Origin: Kingella_B sp963529665
Lineage (GTDB): Bacteria > Pseudomonadota > Gammaproteobacteria > Burkholderiales > Neisseriaceae
Assembly: GCA_963529665.1 (NCBI GenBank)
Contig: CAUSAG010000010.1
Coordinates: forward strand, 7,336-71,335
Direction of reading: 5' to 3'
DNA length: 64,000 bases
Shown here: positions 8,446 through 16,927 of the stretch, one piece after another
How positions within the stretch are numbered: position 1 is the stretch's first letter
How the letters are laid out: each line of letters opens with the position of its first letter
The notes under the pieces: model-generated
The model's input: the letters and a program-made list of their open reading frames with translations, nothing else
What the model was told of the DNA's origin: nothing
Database searches by the model: none
Translations under genes and position numbers: made by a program

Positions 8446-8563
8446 GCGTTTTTCAGGCTGCATCCATCCGTGCGAGCAAACCTGCTCATACGGCAGCCTG
8501 AAACGCAATAACGCGCAAAAATCGTTTACAATACGCCCCAAAATCTTAACCCGAATTCACATC

Positions 8564-8803
8564 ATGCCAACCGCTCCCGATATTACCGACTGCATCCAGC
8601 AAAATCTCGCCCAATATTTCCGCGACCTAAACGGCGAAACCCCTTGCGGCGTGTACGACATGGTGCTGGCGCAAGTGGAAAAGCCGCTGTTGGCGTATGT
8701 GATGAACGAATGCGGCGGCAATCAATCCAAAGCAGCCGAAATGCTGGGCTTGAACCGCAATACGCTGCGCAAGAAATTGCTGCAATATCAGCTGATCAAT
8801 TAA
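8564..8803 (+). CDS. fis: Fis-family nucleoid protein
   Basis: Fis bends DNA and tunes growth-phase transcription. The 79-residue protein is a little shorter than enterobacterial Fis but keeps the C-terminal helix-turn-helix: GGNQSKAAEMLGLNRNTLRK. The conserved MVLAQVEKPLL helix precedes it. In many neisserial genomes fis sits close to purH, as here (900 bases upstream). A DUS lies right after the stop. Confidence 0.93.
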   Translation: MPTAPDITDCIQQNLAQYFRDLNGETPCGVYDMVLAQVEKPLLAYVMNECGGNQSKAAEMLGLNRNTLRKKLLQYQLIN

Positions 8804-8864
8804 ACCCAGGCAGCCTGAAAACGCCATGCGTAGATTTTCAGGCTGCCTTTAATATCGTCTAAAC

Positions 8865-8984
8865 ATGAATAAAATCATCATCCTAACGCTTATCGCTTTG
8901 CTCACCGCCTGTTCGGTTTTGGAAACAGGGATCAAAACCGAAACAGGTGAAAAACTGCGTTTGCAGGAATATCGCGCACAATAA
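8865..8984 (+). CDS. Very small lipoprotein (39 residues)
   Basis: An ATG at 8865 opens a 39-codon frame encoding a hydrophobic signal with a clear lipobox (LIALLTACS), leaving a mature peptide of about 25 residues with Thr, Glu and Lys. It resembles the many short lipoproteins annotated in Neisseriaceae, but I cannot name a family. Its stop is followed by a DUS whose final A forms the start codon of the next gene, 12 bases on, so the two may be translated together. Confidence 0.6.
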   Translation: MNKIIILTLIALLTACSVLETGIKTETGEKLRLQEYRAQ

Positions 8985-8996
8985 GGCAGCCTGAAA

Positions 8997-9647
8997 ATGG
9001 ACATTGCACAAATCTTCCTAAGCAATCTATTCAACACGCTAGCCCCAGCATGGTGGCTTATTCCCATATTATTGCTTGCGTGGCTGCTCAAATCGCCGCG
9101 CATTAAAGGCTTGCTGGGCGAAAAAATGGTACAAACCCGCGCCGCGCTCAAATTAGACCGCAAAATCTATCGCCCATTTCACAATCTTATTTTGCCCAGC
9201 AACGGTGCAACCACCCAGCTAGACCATGTTTACGTCTCGCCCTATGGCATCTTTGTGGTGGAAACCAAAAACTGGACAGGTTGGATTTTTGGCAGCGAAA
9301 ACCAAGCTCATTGGACGCAGGTTATTTACCAAAATAAAACCCAGTTGCAAAACCCATTGCGACAAAATTACCGCCATATCAAAGCATTAGCCACATTGTT
9401 AAGGCAGCCTGAAAACGTATTTCACTCGGTAATCGTGTTTACCAACCCCGATTACACATTCAAAACCGCCATGCCCCAAAACGTATGCGATATAAGCCAA
9501 TTTGACCGCTATATCCGCAGTTTTCAGCGAAAAATATTGAGCGAAAACGAAGTGCAACGCATTGGCGAAATTCTGTCGCAAGAACAGTTCGCAGGCACAC
9601 GAGCGCGCAGCAAACAACACATCCAATCGCTCAGCCAACGCCATTAA
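8997..9647 (+). CDS. Membrane-anchored NERD-domain protein
   Basis: The 216-residue protein has one N-terminal membrane segment (WWLIPILLLAWLL) and then a NERD (nuclease-related) domain: GLLGEKMVQTRAAL, LDHVYVSPYGIFVVETKNW with the conserved D and E-K of the restriction-endonuclease-like fold, and TGWIFGSENQAHW. NERD domains are predicted nucleases or nucleic-acid binders; activity here is inferred only. Residues RQPENV near 136 are DUS-encoded. The start codon overlaps the end of a DUS. Confidence 0.85.
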   Translation: MDIAQIFLSNLFNTLAPAWWLIPILLLAWLLKSPRIKGLLGEKMVQTRAALKLDRKIYRPFHNLILPSNGATTQLDHVYVSPYGIFVVETKNWTGWIFGSENQAHWTQVIYQNKTQLQNPLRQNYRHIKALATLLRQPENVFHSVIVFTNPDYTFKTAMPQNVCDISQFDRYIRSFQRKILSENEVQRIGEILSQEQFAGTRARSKQHIQSLSQRH

Positions 9648-9702
9648 CCCTTTCAGGCAGCCTGAAACGCCTTTTTCTCCAACCCAACCCCGAAAGAACC
9701 CC

Positions 9703-11283
9703 ATGTCCACAAAAATCCAACGCGCCCTAATCAGCCTGTCCGACAAAACAGGCATCGTCCCCTTTGCCCAAGCCCTGCACGCGATGGGCGTAGAAATCCT
9801 GTCCACAGGCGGCACCGCCAAGCTGCTTGCCGATGTCGGCATCCCTATGATTGAAGTGGCGGACTATACGGGCTTTCCCGAAATGCTGGACGGCCGCGTC
9901 AAAACCCTGCACCCGAAAATCCACGGCGGCATACTCGGACGGCGCGATTTAAGCGATCACGCCGCGCAAATGGCGGAACACGGCATCGGCAATATTGACC
10001 TTGTGTGCGTCAATCTCTACCCCTTTGCCGCCACCATCGCTAAGCCTGGCTGCACGCTGGAAGACGCGATTGAAAACATAGACATCGGCGGCCCGACCAT
10101 GGTGCGTTCCGCCGCCAAAAACTGGCAGCACGTCGCCATCGTTACCGATAACAACGATTTCACCAGCGTAATCAACGAATTGCAAGATTCAGGCTGCCTG
10201 TCGGACAAAACCCGCTTCAACCTTGCCCGCAAAGCATTCAGCCACACCGCGCAATACGACGGCATAATTTCCAACTATCTCACCAGCGTGTCGGACGAAA
10301 AATTATCGGGCGAGCCCGAAATCGGCACCTTCCCCGCCCAGTTCAACCAAAGCTGGCTTAAAGTGCAAGAAATGCGCTACGGCGAAAACCCACACCAGCA
10401 AGCCGCGTTCTACCGCGACGTGTACCCGTTTTCAGGCTGCCTTTCCAGTTACACCCAGCTGCAAGGCAAAGAGCTGTCGTACAACAACATCGCCGATGCC
10501 GATGCCGCATGGGAAGCCGTCAAATCGTTTGACGCGCCCGCCTGCGTGATTGTGAAACACGCCAATCCCTGCGGCGTTGCCGTTGCCGATAACCCGCTCG
10601 CCGCCTACCGCCTTGCCTACGCCACCGACACCACCAGCGCATTCGGCGGCATCATCGCCTTCAACCGCGAAGTGGACGGCGCAACTGCCAAACAAATCAC
10701 CGACAACCAATTTATGGAAGTGATTATGTCGCCCGCGTTCACCGCCGAAGCCTTAGCCGTGCTGGCGGAAAAGAGAAATGTGCGCGTGTTGCAAATCCCG
10801 TTGCAGGCGGGCGCGAACCGCTTTGAATTGAAGCGCGTGGGCGGCGGATTATTGGTGCAAACGCCCGATATTCATCGCATCGCGCGCGAAGATTTGCGCG
10901 TGGTGTCGCAACGCCAGCCCACCGAGCAAGAATGGGCGGACTTGCTGTTTGTGTGGAACGTGGCGAAATTTGTGAAATCCAACGCCATCGTGTTCGGCAA
11001 AGACGGACAAACCTACGGCATCGGCGCAGGGCAGATGAGCCGCGTGGATTCCACCCGCATCGCCGCCCGCAAAGCGCAAGACGCAGGCTTGGATTTGAAC
11101 GGCGCGTGCGCGGCATCGGATGCCTTCTTCCCCTTCCGCGACGGCGTGGACGTGATCGCCGAGCAGGGCATCAAAGCCGTTATCCACCCCGCAGGCTCGA
11201 TGCGCGATGAAGAAGTGTTTGCCGCAGCTGATGAACACGGCATCGCCATGGTGGTAACGGGCGTGCGTCATTTCCGCCATTAA
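9703..11283 (+). CDS. purH: Bifunctional AICAR transformylase / IMP cyclohydrolase
   Basis: PurH does the last two steps to IMP. The 526-residue protein has the N-terminal cyclohydrolase (ALISLSDKTGIVPFAQAL, then STGGTAKLL and EMLDGRVKTLHPKIHGG) and the C-terminal transformylase with KHANPCGVAVADN and SDAFFPFRDGVD. The frame is open upstream to 9562, but ATG 9703 after GAAAGAACC fits the family N-terminus. Two DUS lie inside (about 10188 and 10431), encoding SGCL. AICAR made by HisF is also its substrate. Confidence 0.97.
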   Translation: MSTKIQRALISLSDKTGIVPFAQALHAMGVEILSTGGTAKLLADVGIPMIEVADYTGFPEMLDGRVKTLHPKIHGGILGRRDLSDHAAQMAEHGIGNIDLVCVNLYPFAATIAKPGCTLEDAIENIDIGGPTMVRSAAKNWQHVAIVTDNNDFTSVINELQDSGCLSDKTRFNLARKAFSHTAQYDGIISNYLTSVSDEKLSGEPEIGTFPAQFNQSWLKVQEMRYGENPHQQAAFYRDVYPFSGCLSSYTQLQGKELSYNNIADADAAWEAVKSFDAPACVIVKHANPCGVAVADNPLAAYRLAYATDTTSAFGGIIAFNREVDGATAKQITDNQFMEVIMSPAFTAEALAVLAEKRNVRVLQIPLQAGANRFELKRVGGGLLVQTPDIHRIAREDLRVVSQRQPTEQEWADLLFVWNVAKFVKSNAIVFGKDGQTYGIGAGQMSRVDSTRIAARKAQDAGLDLNGACAASDAFFPFRDGVDVIAEQGIKAVIHPAGSMRDEEVFAAADEHGIAMVVTGVRHFRH

Positions 11284-11293
11284 GCGGCAGACA

Positions 11294-11337
11294 AAAGGCA
11301 GCCTGAAAACGGCAAATGCAATTTTCAGGCTGCCTTT
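11294..11337 (+). terminator. DUS-pair terminator after purH
   Basis: Two inverted DUS words form a perfect 16-base stem (AAAGGCAGCCTGAAAA with its complement) around a 12-base loop. Paired DUS are known to serve as terminators in Neisseriaceae. No long T tract follows, so strength is uncertain. Confidence 0.7.
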
Positions 11338-11530
11338 GCATGGCGATAAAGAAATCAATCCGCCATTTTTGGCAGAAGTAGAATCATGGCTGATCCAGCA
11401 TCAATGGATTGGCTAGCGGTTCAAATGTTGCCATGCTTGCGCCGATCACAAGGCAGCCTGAAAACAAACGAAGCCCAAACGCGCGCCCAAAATGGTTTTC
11501 AGGCTGCCTATTTGCCCCAAAAGGAATCTT

Positions 11531-12316
11531 ATGCACAACTCCCTTTCTTCCGCCATCCATTTGCCTAGCCCCATTGAGGGCAGCTTTTTTACCGCCAATT
11601 GGACAGCGCCGCGCCATGTGAAAACGCTGATCACCACGCGCAACGGCGGCGTGAGCAGCGGCGCATACAGCAGCCTGAACGTGGGCGCGCATGTGGGCGA
11701 CGACCCCGACCATGTGGCGCAAAACCGCGCGTATGTGCAAACGCAAGTGCCTGTTCCCATTGCCTATTTGCAGCAAACCCACAGCACCACCGTGGTTCAG
11801 GCTGCCGACAGCGTTGCTGCACCGTTAAACGCTGATGCTTCGGTGGATGCCAGCGGCAAAGTGGCGTGCGCGGTGATGACGGCGGATTGCCTGCCCGTGT
11901 TGTTTTGCGATCGCGCGGGCACGGTGGTGGCGGCGGCGCACGCGGGTTGGCGCGGTTTAGCAGATGGCGTGTTGCAAAACACTGTTGCCGCAATGGGCGT
12001 GCCTGCGATGGAAATCATGGCGTATTTTGCCCCTGCGATTGGCGCGGAGGCTTTTGAAGTGGGGCAGGATGTGTTTGATGCGTTTTGCGCGCAGAATCAA
12101 GCGGCAGAAGCGCTGTTTGCGCCGATTGAGAACGGCAAATATCTTGCCGATATTTACGGCTTGGCGCGGCTGATTTTGCGGCGCGAGGGTGTAACGCAGA
12201 TTTTTGGTGGCGAACATTGCACCGTATTGGAACGTGAAACCTTTTTTTCCTATCGCCGCGACGGCGCAACAGGGCGAATGGTCAGCATGATTTGGTTGGA
12301 GAACGAAGATGAGTAA
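11531..12316 (+). CDS. pgeF: Peptidoglycan editing factor / polyphenol oxidase family
   Basis: This protein of about 261 residues belongs to the YfiH/laccase-domain family, which removes wrongly incorporated L-Ser from peptidoglycan precursors in E. coli and shows purine-nucleoside or laccase activity elsewhere. Metal-site motifs are QQTHSTTVV, MTADCLPVLFCD and AAHAGWRGLADG. An upstream in-frame start at 11492 falls in a DUS; ATG 11531 has AAGGA before it. The stop overlaps the next gene by 8 bases. Confidence 0.9.
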   Translation: MHNSLSSAIHLPSPIEGSFFTANWTAPRHVKTLITTRNGGVSSGAYSSLNVGAHVGDDPDHVAQNRAYVQTQVPVPIAYLQQTHSTTVVQAADSVAAPLNADASVDASGKVACAVMTADCLPVLFCDRAGTVVAAAHAGWRGLADGVLQNTVAAMGVPAMEIMAYFAPAIGAEAFEVGQDVFDAFCAQNQAAEALFAPIENGKYLADIYGLARLILRREGVTQIFGGEHCTVLERETFFSYRRDGATGRMVSMIWLENEDE

Positions 12317-12977
12317 ACAAACATTCAACATTGAAAACAAAACGATTTTTGCCTACAACGTGCAGCCTGCTGCGCCCACGTTTTGTGCGTTTGTGGACCA
12401 AGAAGCGCAAGCCGATGAGCTGGCTTTCAGGCTGCCTGAATACAATGTGGTGGCGTTAATTGAGCCCGATTGGGAGCAATCGTTCACGCCGTGGGCAGCG
12501 CCGAAGTTATACAAAAAAGCGGCGGATTTTGGCGGTGGCGCGGCGGCGTATCATGCGTGGTTCACACAAACGCTGGTGGCAGAAGTGGAGCAGCGCATGG
12601 GTTGGCAGCCGCAATGGCGAGCTTTGCTTGGCTATTCGTTGGCGGGCTTGTTTGCGCTGTATGCGGCGTATGAGATGCCGTATTTTCAACGCGTTGCCTG
12701 CGTTTCAGGCAGCCTTTGGTTTGATGGTTGGACAGATTTTGCCGCCAGCCACACGCCGAAAACTTTGCCTGCTGCGATGTATTTTTCGCTGGGCGAGCAA
12801 GAGGCAAACAGCAAAAACGCGCGGCTGGCGCAGGTTCAGGCTGCGATGGAACACACGGTGGCGCAATGGCAGGCGTATGGCGTGCCGCTGCGCTATGAAC
12901 TCAACGCGGGCGGGCATTTTGATGATGTGGCGGAGCGTTTGGCAAAAGCAGCGCGCTGGTTGGCAGAGGCAGCCTGA
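12309..12977 (+). CDS. Alpha/beta hydrolase, esterase-like
   Basis: The 222-residue protein resembles the COG2819/esterase-D-like hydrolases. It has the nucleophile elbow GYSLAG at about residues 104-109 preceded by WRALL, a later FSLGEQEANSKN strand typical of the family, and a C-terminal GGHFDDV with the likely catalytic histidine. The substrate is unknown. It overlaps pgeF by 8 bases, so the two are translationally coupled. LAFRLPEY is DUS-encoded. Confidence 0.75.
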   Translation: MSKQTFNIENKTIFAYNVQPAAPTFCAFVDQEAQADELAFRLPEYNVVALIEPDWEQSFTPWAAPKLYKKAADFGGGAAAYHAWFTQTLVAEVEQRMGWQPQWRALLGYSLAGLFALYAAYEMPYFQRVACVSGSLWFDGWTDFAASHTPKTLPAAMYFSLGEQEANSKNARLAQVQAAMEHTVAQWQAYGVPLRYELNAGGHFDDVAERLAKAARWLAEAA

Positions 12978-13005
12978 AAGCCGCTTGCCACATCGTTGCC
13001 CAAAC

Positions 13006-13034
13006 AAAAGGACGTATGCGATACGTCCTTTTTT
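13006..13034 (+). terminator. Bidirectional intrinsic terminator
   Basis: A perfect 12-base stem (AAAAGGACGTAT and complement) with loop GCG is followed by six T. It sits between the convergent hydrolase gene and trpG and can stop both. Confidence 0.9.
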
Positions 13035-13054
13035 CTTTTGCAATAGCCGTCTAA

Positions 13055-13627
13055 TCACGCGGCAAATTCGTCCAAAAAATTTTTCAGCATTTCGTGCCCA
13101 TGCTCGGTGAGCAAGCCTTCGGGGTGGAATTGCACGCCTTCAATGGCGTAATCGCGGTGGCGGATGCCCATAATCGTGCCATCTTCCGTCCATGCGGTGA
13201 TGTGCAGATGCTCGGGCAGGCTGGCGCGGTCAATTACCAAGCTGTGATAGCGCGTGCACACCACGGGGTTGGGCAAGCCTTTGAATACGCCAGCATTTTC
13301 ATGGAACACGGGCGAAGTTTTGCCGTGCATCACATTTTGCGCGCGCACCACCTTGCCGCCAAACGCTTCGGCAATGCTTTGATGCCCCAAGCACACGCCC
13401 AAAATTGGGATTTTGCCCGCAAAATGCTGCATGGCGGCAACCGAAATGCCCGCTTCTTTGGGCGTGCAAGGCCCCGGTCCAATCACCAGATAGCGCGGGT
13501 TCAGCGCGGCGATTTCGTCTAGTGTGATGGCATCGTTGCAGCTCACCAAGACTTCTTGCCCCAGCTCGCCCAGATATTGAACGATGTTGTAGGTGAAGCT
13601 GTCGTAGTTGTCGATAAATAAAAGCAT
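13055..13627 (-). CDS. trpG: Anthranilate/aminodeoxychorismate synthase glutaminase
   Basis: This 190-residue class I glutamine amidotransferase supplies ammonia to TrpE or PabB. It shows LFIDNYDSFTYNIVQYL, the oxyanion strand GPGPCTPKEAG, the nucleophile Cys79 in GVCLGHQ, and His168/Glu170 in VQFHPEG. No trpE or pabB is nearby, so whether it serves tryptophan, folate or both cannot be read from context. It shares its strand with the small lipoprotein gene 24 bases upstream. Confidence 0.93.
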   Translation of the reverse strand: MLLFIDNYDSFTYNIVQYLGELGQEVLVSCNDAITLDEIAALNPRYLVIGPGPCTPKEAGISVAAMQHFAGKIPILGVCLGHQSIAEAFGGKVVRAQNVMHGKTSPVFHENAGVFKGLPNPVVCTRYHSLVIDRASLPEHLHITAWTEDGTIMGIRHRDYAIEGVQFHPEGLLTEHGHEMLKNFLDEFAA

Positions 13628-13651
13628 TTTGTAACCTTTTGATTTTATATT

Positions 13652-13873
13652 TTATTTAATGGCTGCGTTGGGTTTTCCCGCATTGCCGTTGCGCAAATTA
13701 TCGCGCATTTGCTGCCAATTGGCTTGCACTCTGCCTTTGCCCGCAGCGTTTAAATCGGCTTGGGTTTTGCCCCAATCCGCGCCGCGAAGTTCTTGCGATT
13801 TGTCCCAAGTTCGTTCTGTATGTGTGCCGCCGCATGCGGCAAGGCTGAGCGCGGCAACAATCAATAATTTCAT
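13652..13873 (-). CDS. Small lipoprotein of unknown function
   Basis: The 73-residue product has a short signal and lipobox (ALSLAACGG) and a mature part rich in Trp, Arg, Gln and Asn (TWDKSQELRGADWGKTQ, then NWQQMRDNLRNGN). I do not recognise the family. It is the gene just upstream of trpG on the same strand and may be cotranscribed. Confidence 0.65.
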   Translation of the reverse strand: MKLLIVAALSLAACGGTHTERTWDKSQELRGADWGKTQADLNAAGKGRVQANWQQMRDNLRNGNAGKPNAAIK

Positions 13874-14307
13874 GGCATAACCTTTAACTTAACGGTTTGA
13901 AAATAACGGTTTGAAAATAATCGGAGTAGGGCGTATCGCCGCCATTATATCAGTCGTGCATGAGCCTGCGGCTATCGGCAAGCGCGTTTTCAGGCTGCCT
14001 CAGCAGTCGTTTTCCCGCTTTATGATGATTGGGCGGCTGGCGCAGATTATCCTGAACCATGCGGCTTCACTTTGCTTGACGGCGGATTGGATAGCCTGCG
14101 AAGCGTGCGAGTTTGCTTTGCATCCAAGCACTCCGCATAAAAACAAATATTTAACAAACGGCAACATTCCAAACCGATGCCTTAACATTCACTTGCAAAC
14201 TTAGCATAAATAATAATAATTTGTATTTTTCATGCAATTATTTTATAATTCAGCCCGTAATTGTGCACCGATTAACATTCCCTACAAAACCCAACAAAGG
14301 AAAAAAC
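13874..14307. other. Intergenic region between trpG unit and fbpA
   Basis: Apart from one DUS at about 13988 and the fbpA promoter region, I see no gene here. It becomes markedly AT-rich from about 14140. It marks the left edge of the stretch lacking Kingella-type DUS. Confidence 0.6.
14207..14249 (+). promoter_or_regulatory. fbpA promoter with Fur-like operator
   Basis: TTGTAT (14221-14226) and TATAAT (14244-14249) are spaced 17 bases apart, a near-ideal sigma-70 promoter, 58 bases before the fbpA ATG. The AATAATAATAAT run overlapping the -35 region looks like repeated Fur hexamers. Fur repression of fbpA by iron is well known in Neisseria; the operator here is inferred from base pattern. 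Confidence 0.65.
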
Positions 14308-15303
14308 ATGAAAACCAAATTGAAACTGGCTTCCCTCGCAGCCGCATTGCTCTGCTCTGCCCCCGCTTTCGCCGACATCACCGTTTACAACGGCCAGCAT
14401 CCCGAAGCCACCAAAGCGCTCGTTGCCGCCTTCACCCAAGACACGGGCATCAAAGTAACGCTCAACAGCGGCAAAGGCGCGCAGTTGGCGGGGCAGCTTA
14501 AAGAAGAAGGAGCAAAAAGCCCTGCCGACGTTTTCTATACCGAGCAGACCGCCGCGTTTGCCGATTTGTCCAAAGCGGGTTTGCTGGCGCAGATTCCTGC
14601 CAATGTGATTGCGCAAACCGCGCAAAAAGGCGTGCCAACCGCCGCTAAAAAAGACTGGATTGCATTGAGCGGTCGTGCGCGCGTGGTGGTTTACGACCGC
14701 ACCAAATTAAGCGAAAAAGACTTCCCCAAATCGGTATTGGATTTCGCCACTCCCGCTTGGAAAGACAAAATCGGCTATGTGCCGACTTCGGGCGCGTTTT
14801 TGGAACAGGTGGTCGCCATTGTGAAAATGAAAGGGCAGAAAGCCGCGCTTGACTGGCTGAAAGGCTTGAAAGCCTATGGCAAACTGTATGCCAAAAACAG
14901 CGTGGCATTGCAGGCGGTAGAACGCGGCGAAGTGCCTGCTGCGTTGATTAACAACTACTACTGGTACTCGCTGGCGAAAGAAAAAGGCGCGGCCAACCTC
15001 AATTCTCGCCTGCACTTTATCCGCCACCAAGACCCCGGCGCATTGGTTTCCTATTCAGGCGCGGCGGTGTTGAAATCTTCTAAAAACCAAGCCGAAGCGC
15101 AAAAATTCATCGCCTTTATGGCAGGCAAAAAAGGACAGGAAGTCTTGGCTGCCGCCCGCGCCGAATATCCGCTGCACGCAGGCGTGAAATCAGGCTTTGA
15201 TTTGGAGCCTTACGCTAAACTGGAAGCCCCCGTCGTATCGGCTACCACCGCCGAAGACGAAGCCTTGGCGAAAAAACTCATCGAAGCCGCCGGTTTGAAA
15301 TAA
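14308..15303 (+). CDS. fbpA: Ferric-iron periplasmic binding protein FbpA
   Basis: FbpA carries ferric ions stripped from transferrin or other sources across the periplasm to FbpBC. The 331-residue precursor has a signal peptide cut after PAFA (residue 22). In mature numbering the known iron ligands are all present: His9 (NGQHP), Glu57 (FYTEQ), Tyr195 and Tyr196 (NNYYWYS). The open frame begins upstream, but ATG 14308 after AAGGAAAAA gives the proper signal. A terminator-like hairpin follows the gene. Confidence 0.97.
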   Translation: MKTKLKLASLAAALLCSAPAFADITVYNGQHPEATKALVAAFTQDTGIKVTLNSGKGAQLAGQLKEEGAKSPADVFYTEQTAAFADLSKAGLLAQIPANVIAQTAQKGVPTAAKKDWIALSGRARVVVYDRTKLSEKDFPKSVLDFATPAWKDKIGYVPTSGAFLEQVVAIVKMKGQKAALDWLKGLKAYGKLYAKNSVALQAVERGEVPAALINNYYWYSLAKEKGAANLNSRLHFIRHQDPGALVSYSGAAVLKSSKNQAEAQKFIAFMAGKKGQEVLAAARAEYPLHAGVKSGFDLEPYAKLEAPVVSATTAEDEALAKKLIEAAGLK

Positions 15304-15322
15304 GCCTGCCGCCGGTAAGCCG

Positions 15323-15353
15323 AAATGCCCTTTGCCGCAAAAGGGCATTTTTT
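15323..15353 (+). terminator. Intercistronic terminator between fbpA and fbpB
   Basis: AAATGCCCTTT pairs perfectly with AAAGGGCATTT (11 bases, 6-base loop) and ends in six T. Partial read-through would give more FbpA than FbpBC, the usual need for a binding-protein transporter. Confidence 0.88.
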
Positions 15354-15402
15354 GCGGCAGCCGTTATCCGCCCTTGAAACCCGTTTTGAAAGAAAGCCCG
15401 AT

Positions 15403-16926
15403 TTGAAACACCCCCGCCCCCCTCTGTGGCTGATGCTGGCCGCAGTTTTCATCAGCCTGCCGCTGCTGCTGCCTTTCCTGTATCTGATATTCCGCAGTTA
15501 CGAAGTCGGGCTGGAACGCAGCATCGAATTGCTATGGCGGCCGCGCATGGCGGAGCTGCTGCTCAATACGCTTTACCTGATGGTGGGCGTAACCGCCGTG
15601 GCAGTTACCGTCGGCACGGTTTGTGCGTTTCTGCTGGAACGCTGCCGCTTTTGGGGCAAACCGTTTTTTCAGACGACCGTTGCCCTGCCGCTGTGCATTC
15701 CCGCTTTTGTGAGCTGTTTTACTTGGATTAGCCTGACTTTCCGCGTGGAAGGGCTGTTCGGCACGATTGCCATTTTGAGCCTCAGCTACGCGCCGCTCGC
15801 CTATCTGCCCGTTGCCGCCGCGCTCAAACGGCTCGACCGCTCCTTGCAGGAAGTCAGCCTGTCGCTGGGCAAAAGCCCTGTGCAGACATTTTGGTTTGCC
15901 GTTTTTCCCCAGCTCAAACCCGCCATCGGCAGCAGCATTCTGCTGATTGCACTGCACATGCTGGTGGAGTTTGGCGCAGTGGCAATTTTGAACTACCAAA
16001 CCTTCACCACCGCCATTTTCCAAGAATACGATATGTCTTTCGACAACAATACCGCCGCGTTGCTTTCGGCCGTATTGATGCTTATCTGCTTTATCGTGGT
16101 GGGCGGCGAAATGCTGTTTCGCGGCAAAGCCAAGCTGTTTCACAGCGGCAAAGGCGTGATTCGCCCCTATCCCGTGAAAACGCTCACAGGCTGGCAGCAG
16201 GCCGCCGCGGTGTTGTTTTTAACGGCGTTGTTTGCGGTCAGCATCGGCGTTCCGGTCGGCACGCTGGCTTATTGGCTGGTTGAGGGCAATTCCAAAAACA
16301 GCCTCGACAGCCTGTCCGACTTCGCGGAAGCCTTCGGCAACTCGCTGATGATGTCTTCGCTCGGCGCGCTGCTAACCGTGGTCGCCGCCCTGCCGCTGGT
16401 GTGGTGCGCGGTGCGCTACCGCAGCAGGTTCACCCTGTGGCTAGACCGCCTGCCTTTTCTGCTGCACGCCGTGCCCGGGTTGGTTATCGCGCTGTCGCTG
16501 ATTTATTTCACCATCAACTACGCCTATCCGCTCTACCAAACCTTTGCCGTCATCATCGCCGCCTATTTCATCCTCTACCTGCCGGTGGCGCAGACGGCTT
16601 TGCGCAGCCCGATTGAGCTGCTTCCCGAAAACATGGAAAAAGTCGGGCAGAGCTTGGGGCGCGGCAACATTTATATTTTTCGCACGCTGGTTGTCCCCGC
16701 CATGCTGCCGGGCATTACCGCCGCGTTTGCGCTGGTGTTTCTCAACCTGATGAAAGAACTCACCGCCACTTTGTTGCTCACGCCCAACGACATCAAAACC
16801 CTGTCCACCGCCGTGTGGTCGTATACCAGCGACGCGCAATACGCCGCCGCCGCACCCTACGCCGCCATGCTCATCCTGTTTTCGGGCATTCCCGTGTTTC
16901 TACTGAAAAAATATGCCTTCCAATAA
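15403..16926 (+). CDS. fbpB: Ferric-iron ABC transporter permease FbpB
   Basis: FbpB is the two-domain inner-membrane permease of the importer. About twelve membrane segments are visible, with the two EAA-type loops in each half (SLSLGKSPVQTFWFAVFPQL and GQSLGRGNIYIFRTLVVPAM). An ATG at 15325 is in frame but lies in the terminator stem. A TTG at 15403 after GAAAGAAAG gives 507 residues, as in FbpB/HitB homologues, so I prefer it. The gene carries a near-match to a Neisseria-type DUS at 15668-15678. Confidence 0.93.
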   Translation: MKHPRPPLWLMLAAVFISLPLLLPFLYLIFRSYEVGLERSIELLWRPRMAELLLNTLYLMVGVTAVAVTVGTVCAFLLERCRFWGKPFFQTTVALPLCIPAFVSCFTWISLTFRVEGLFGTIAILSLSYAPLAYLPVAAALKRLDRSLQEVSLSLGKSPVQTFWFAVFPQLKPAIGSSILLIALHMLVEFGAVAILNYQTFTTAIFQEYDMSFDNNTAALLSAVLMLICFIVVGGEMLFRGKAKLFHSGKGVIRPYPVKTLTGWQQAAAVLFLTALFAVSIGVPVGTLAYWLVEGNSKNSLDSLSDFAEAFGNSLMMSSLGALLTVVAALPLVWCAVRYRSRFTLWLDRLPFLLHAVPGLVIALSLIYFTINYAYPLYQTFAVIIAAYFILYLPVAQTALRSPIELLPENMEKVGQSLGRGNIYIFRTLVVPAMLPGITAAFALVFLNLMKELTATLLLTPNDIKTLSTAVWSYTSDAQYAAAAPYAAMLILFSGIPVFLLKKYAFQ

Positions 16927-16927
16927 C

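Noticed and set aside
11386..11568. Open frame of 60 codons ahead of pgeF
   Set aside because: It reads through two DUS words, lacks a ribosome site and has no protein-like pattern.
12460..13110. 216-codon frame overlapping the hydrolase gene
   Set aside because: It is Arg/Cys/Trp-rich shadow sequence in another frame of a supported gene and runs into a terminator.
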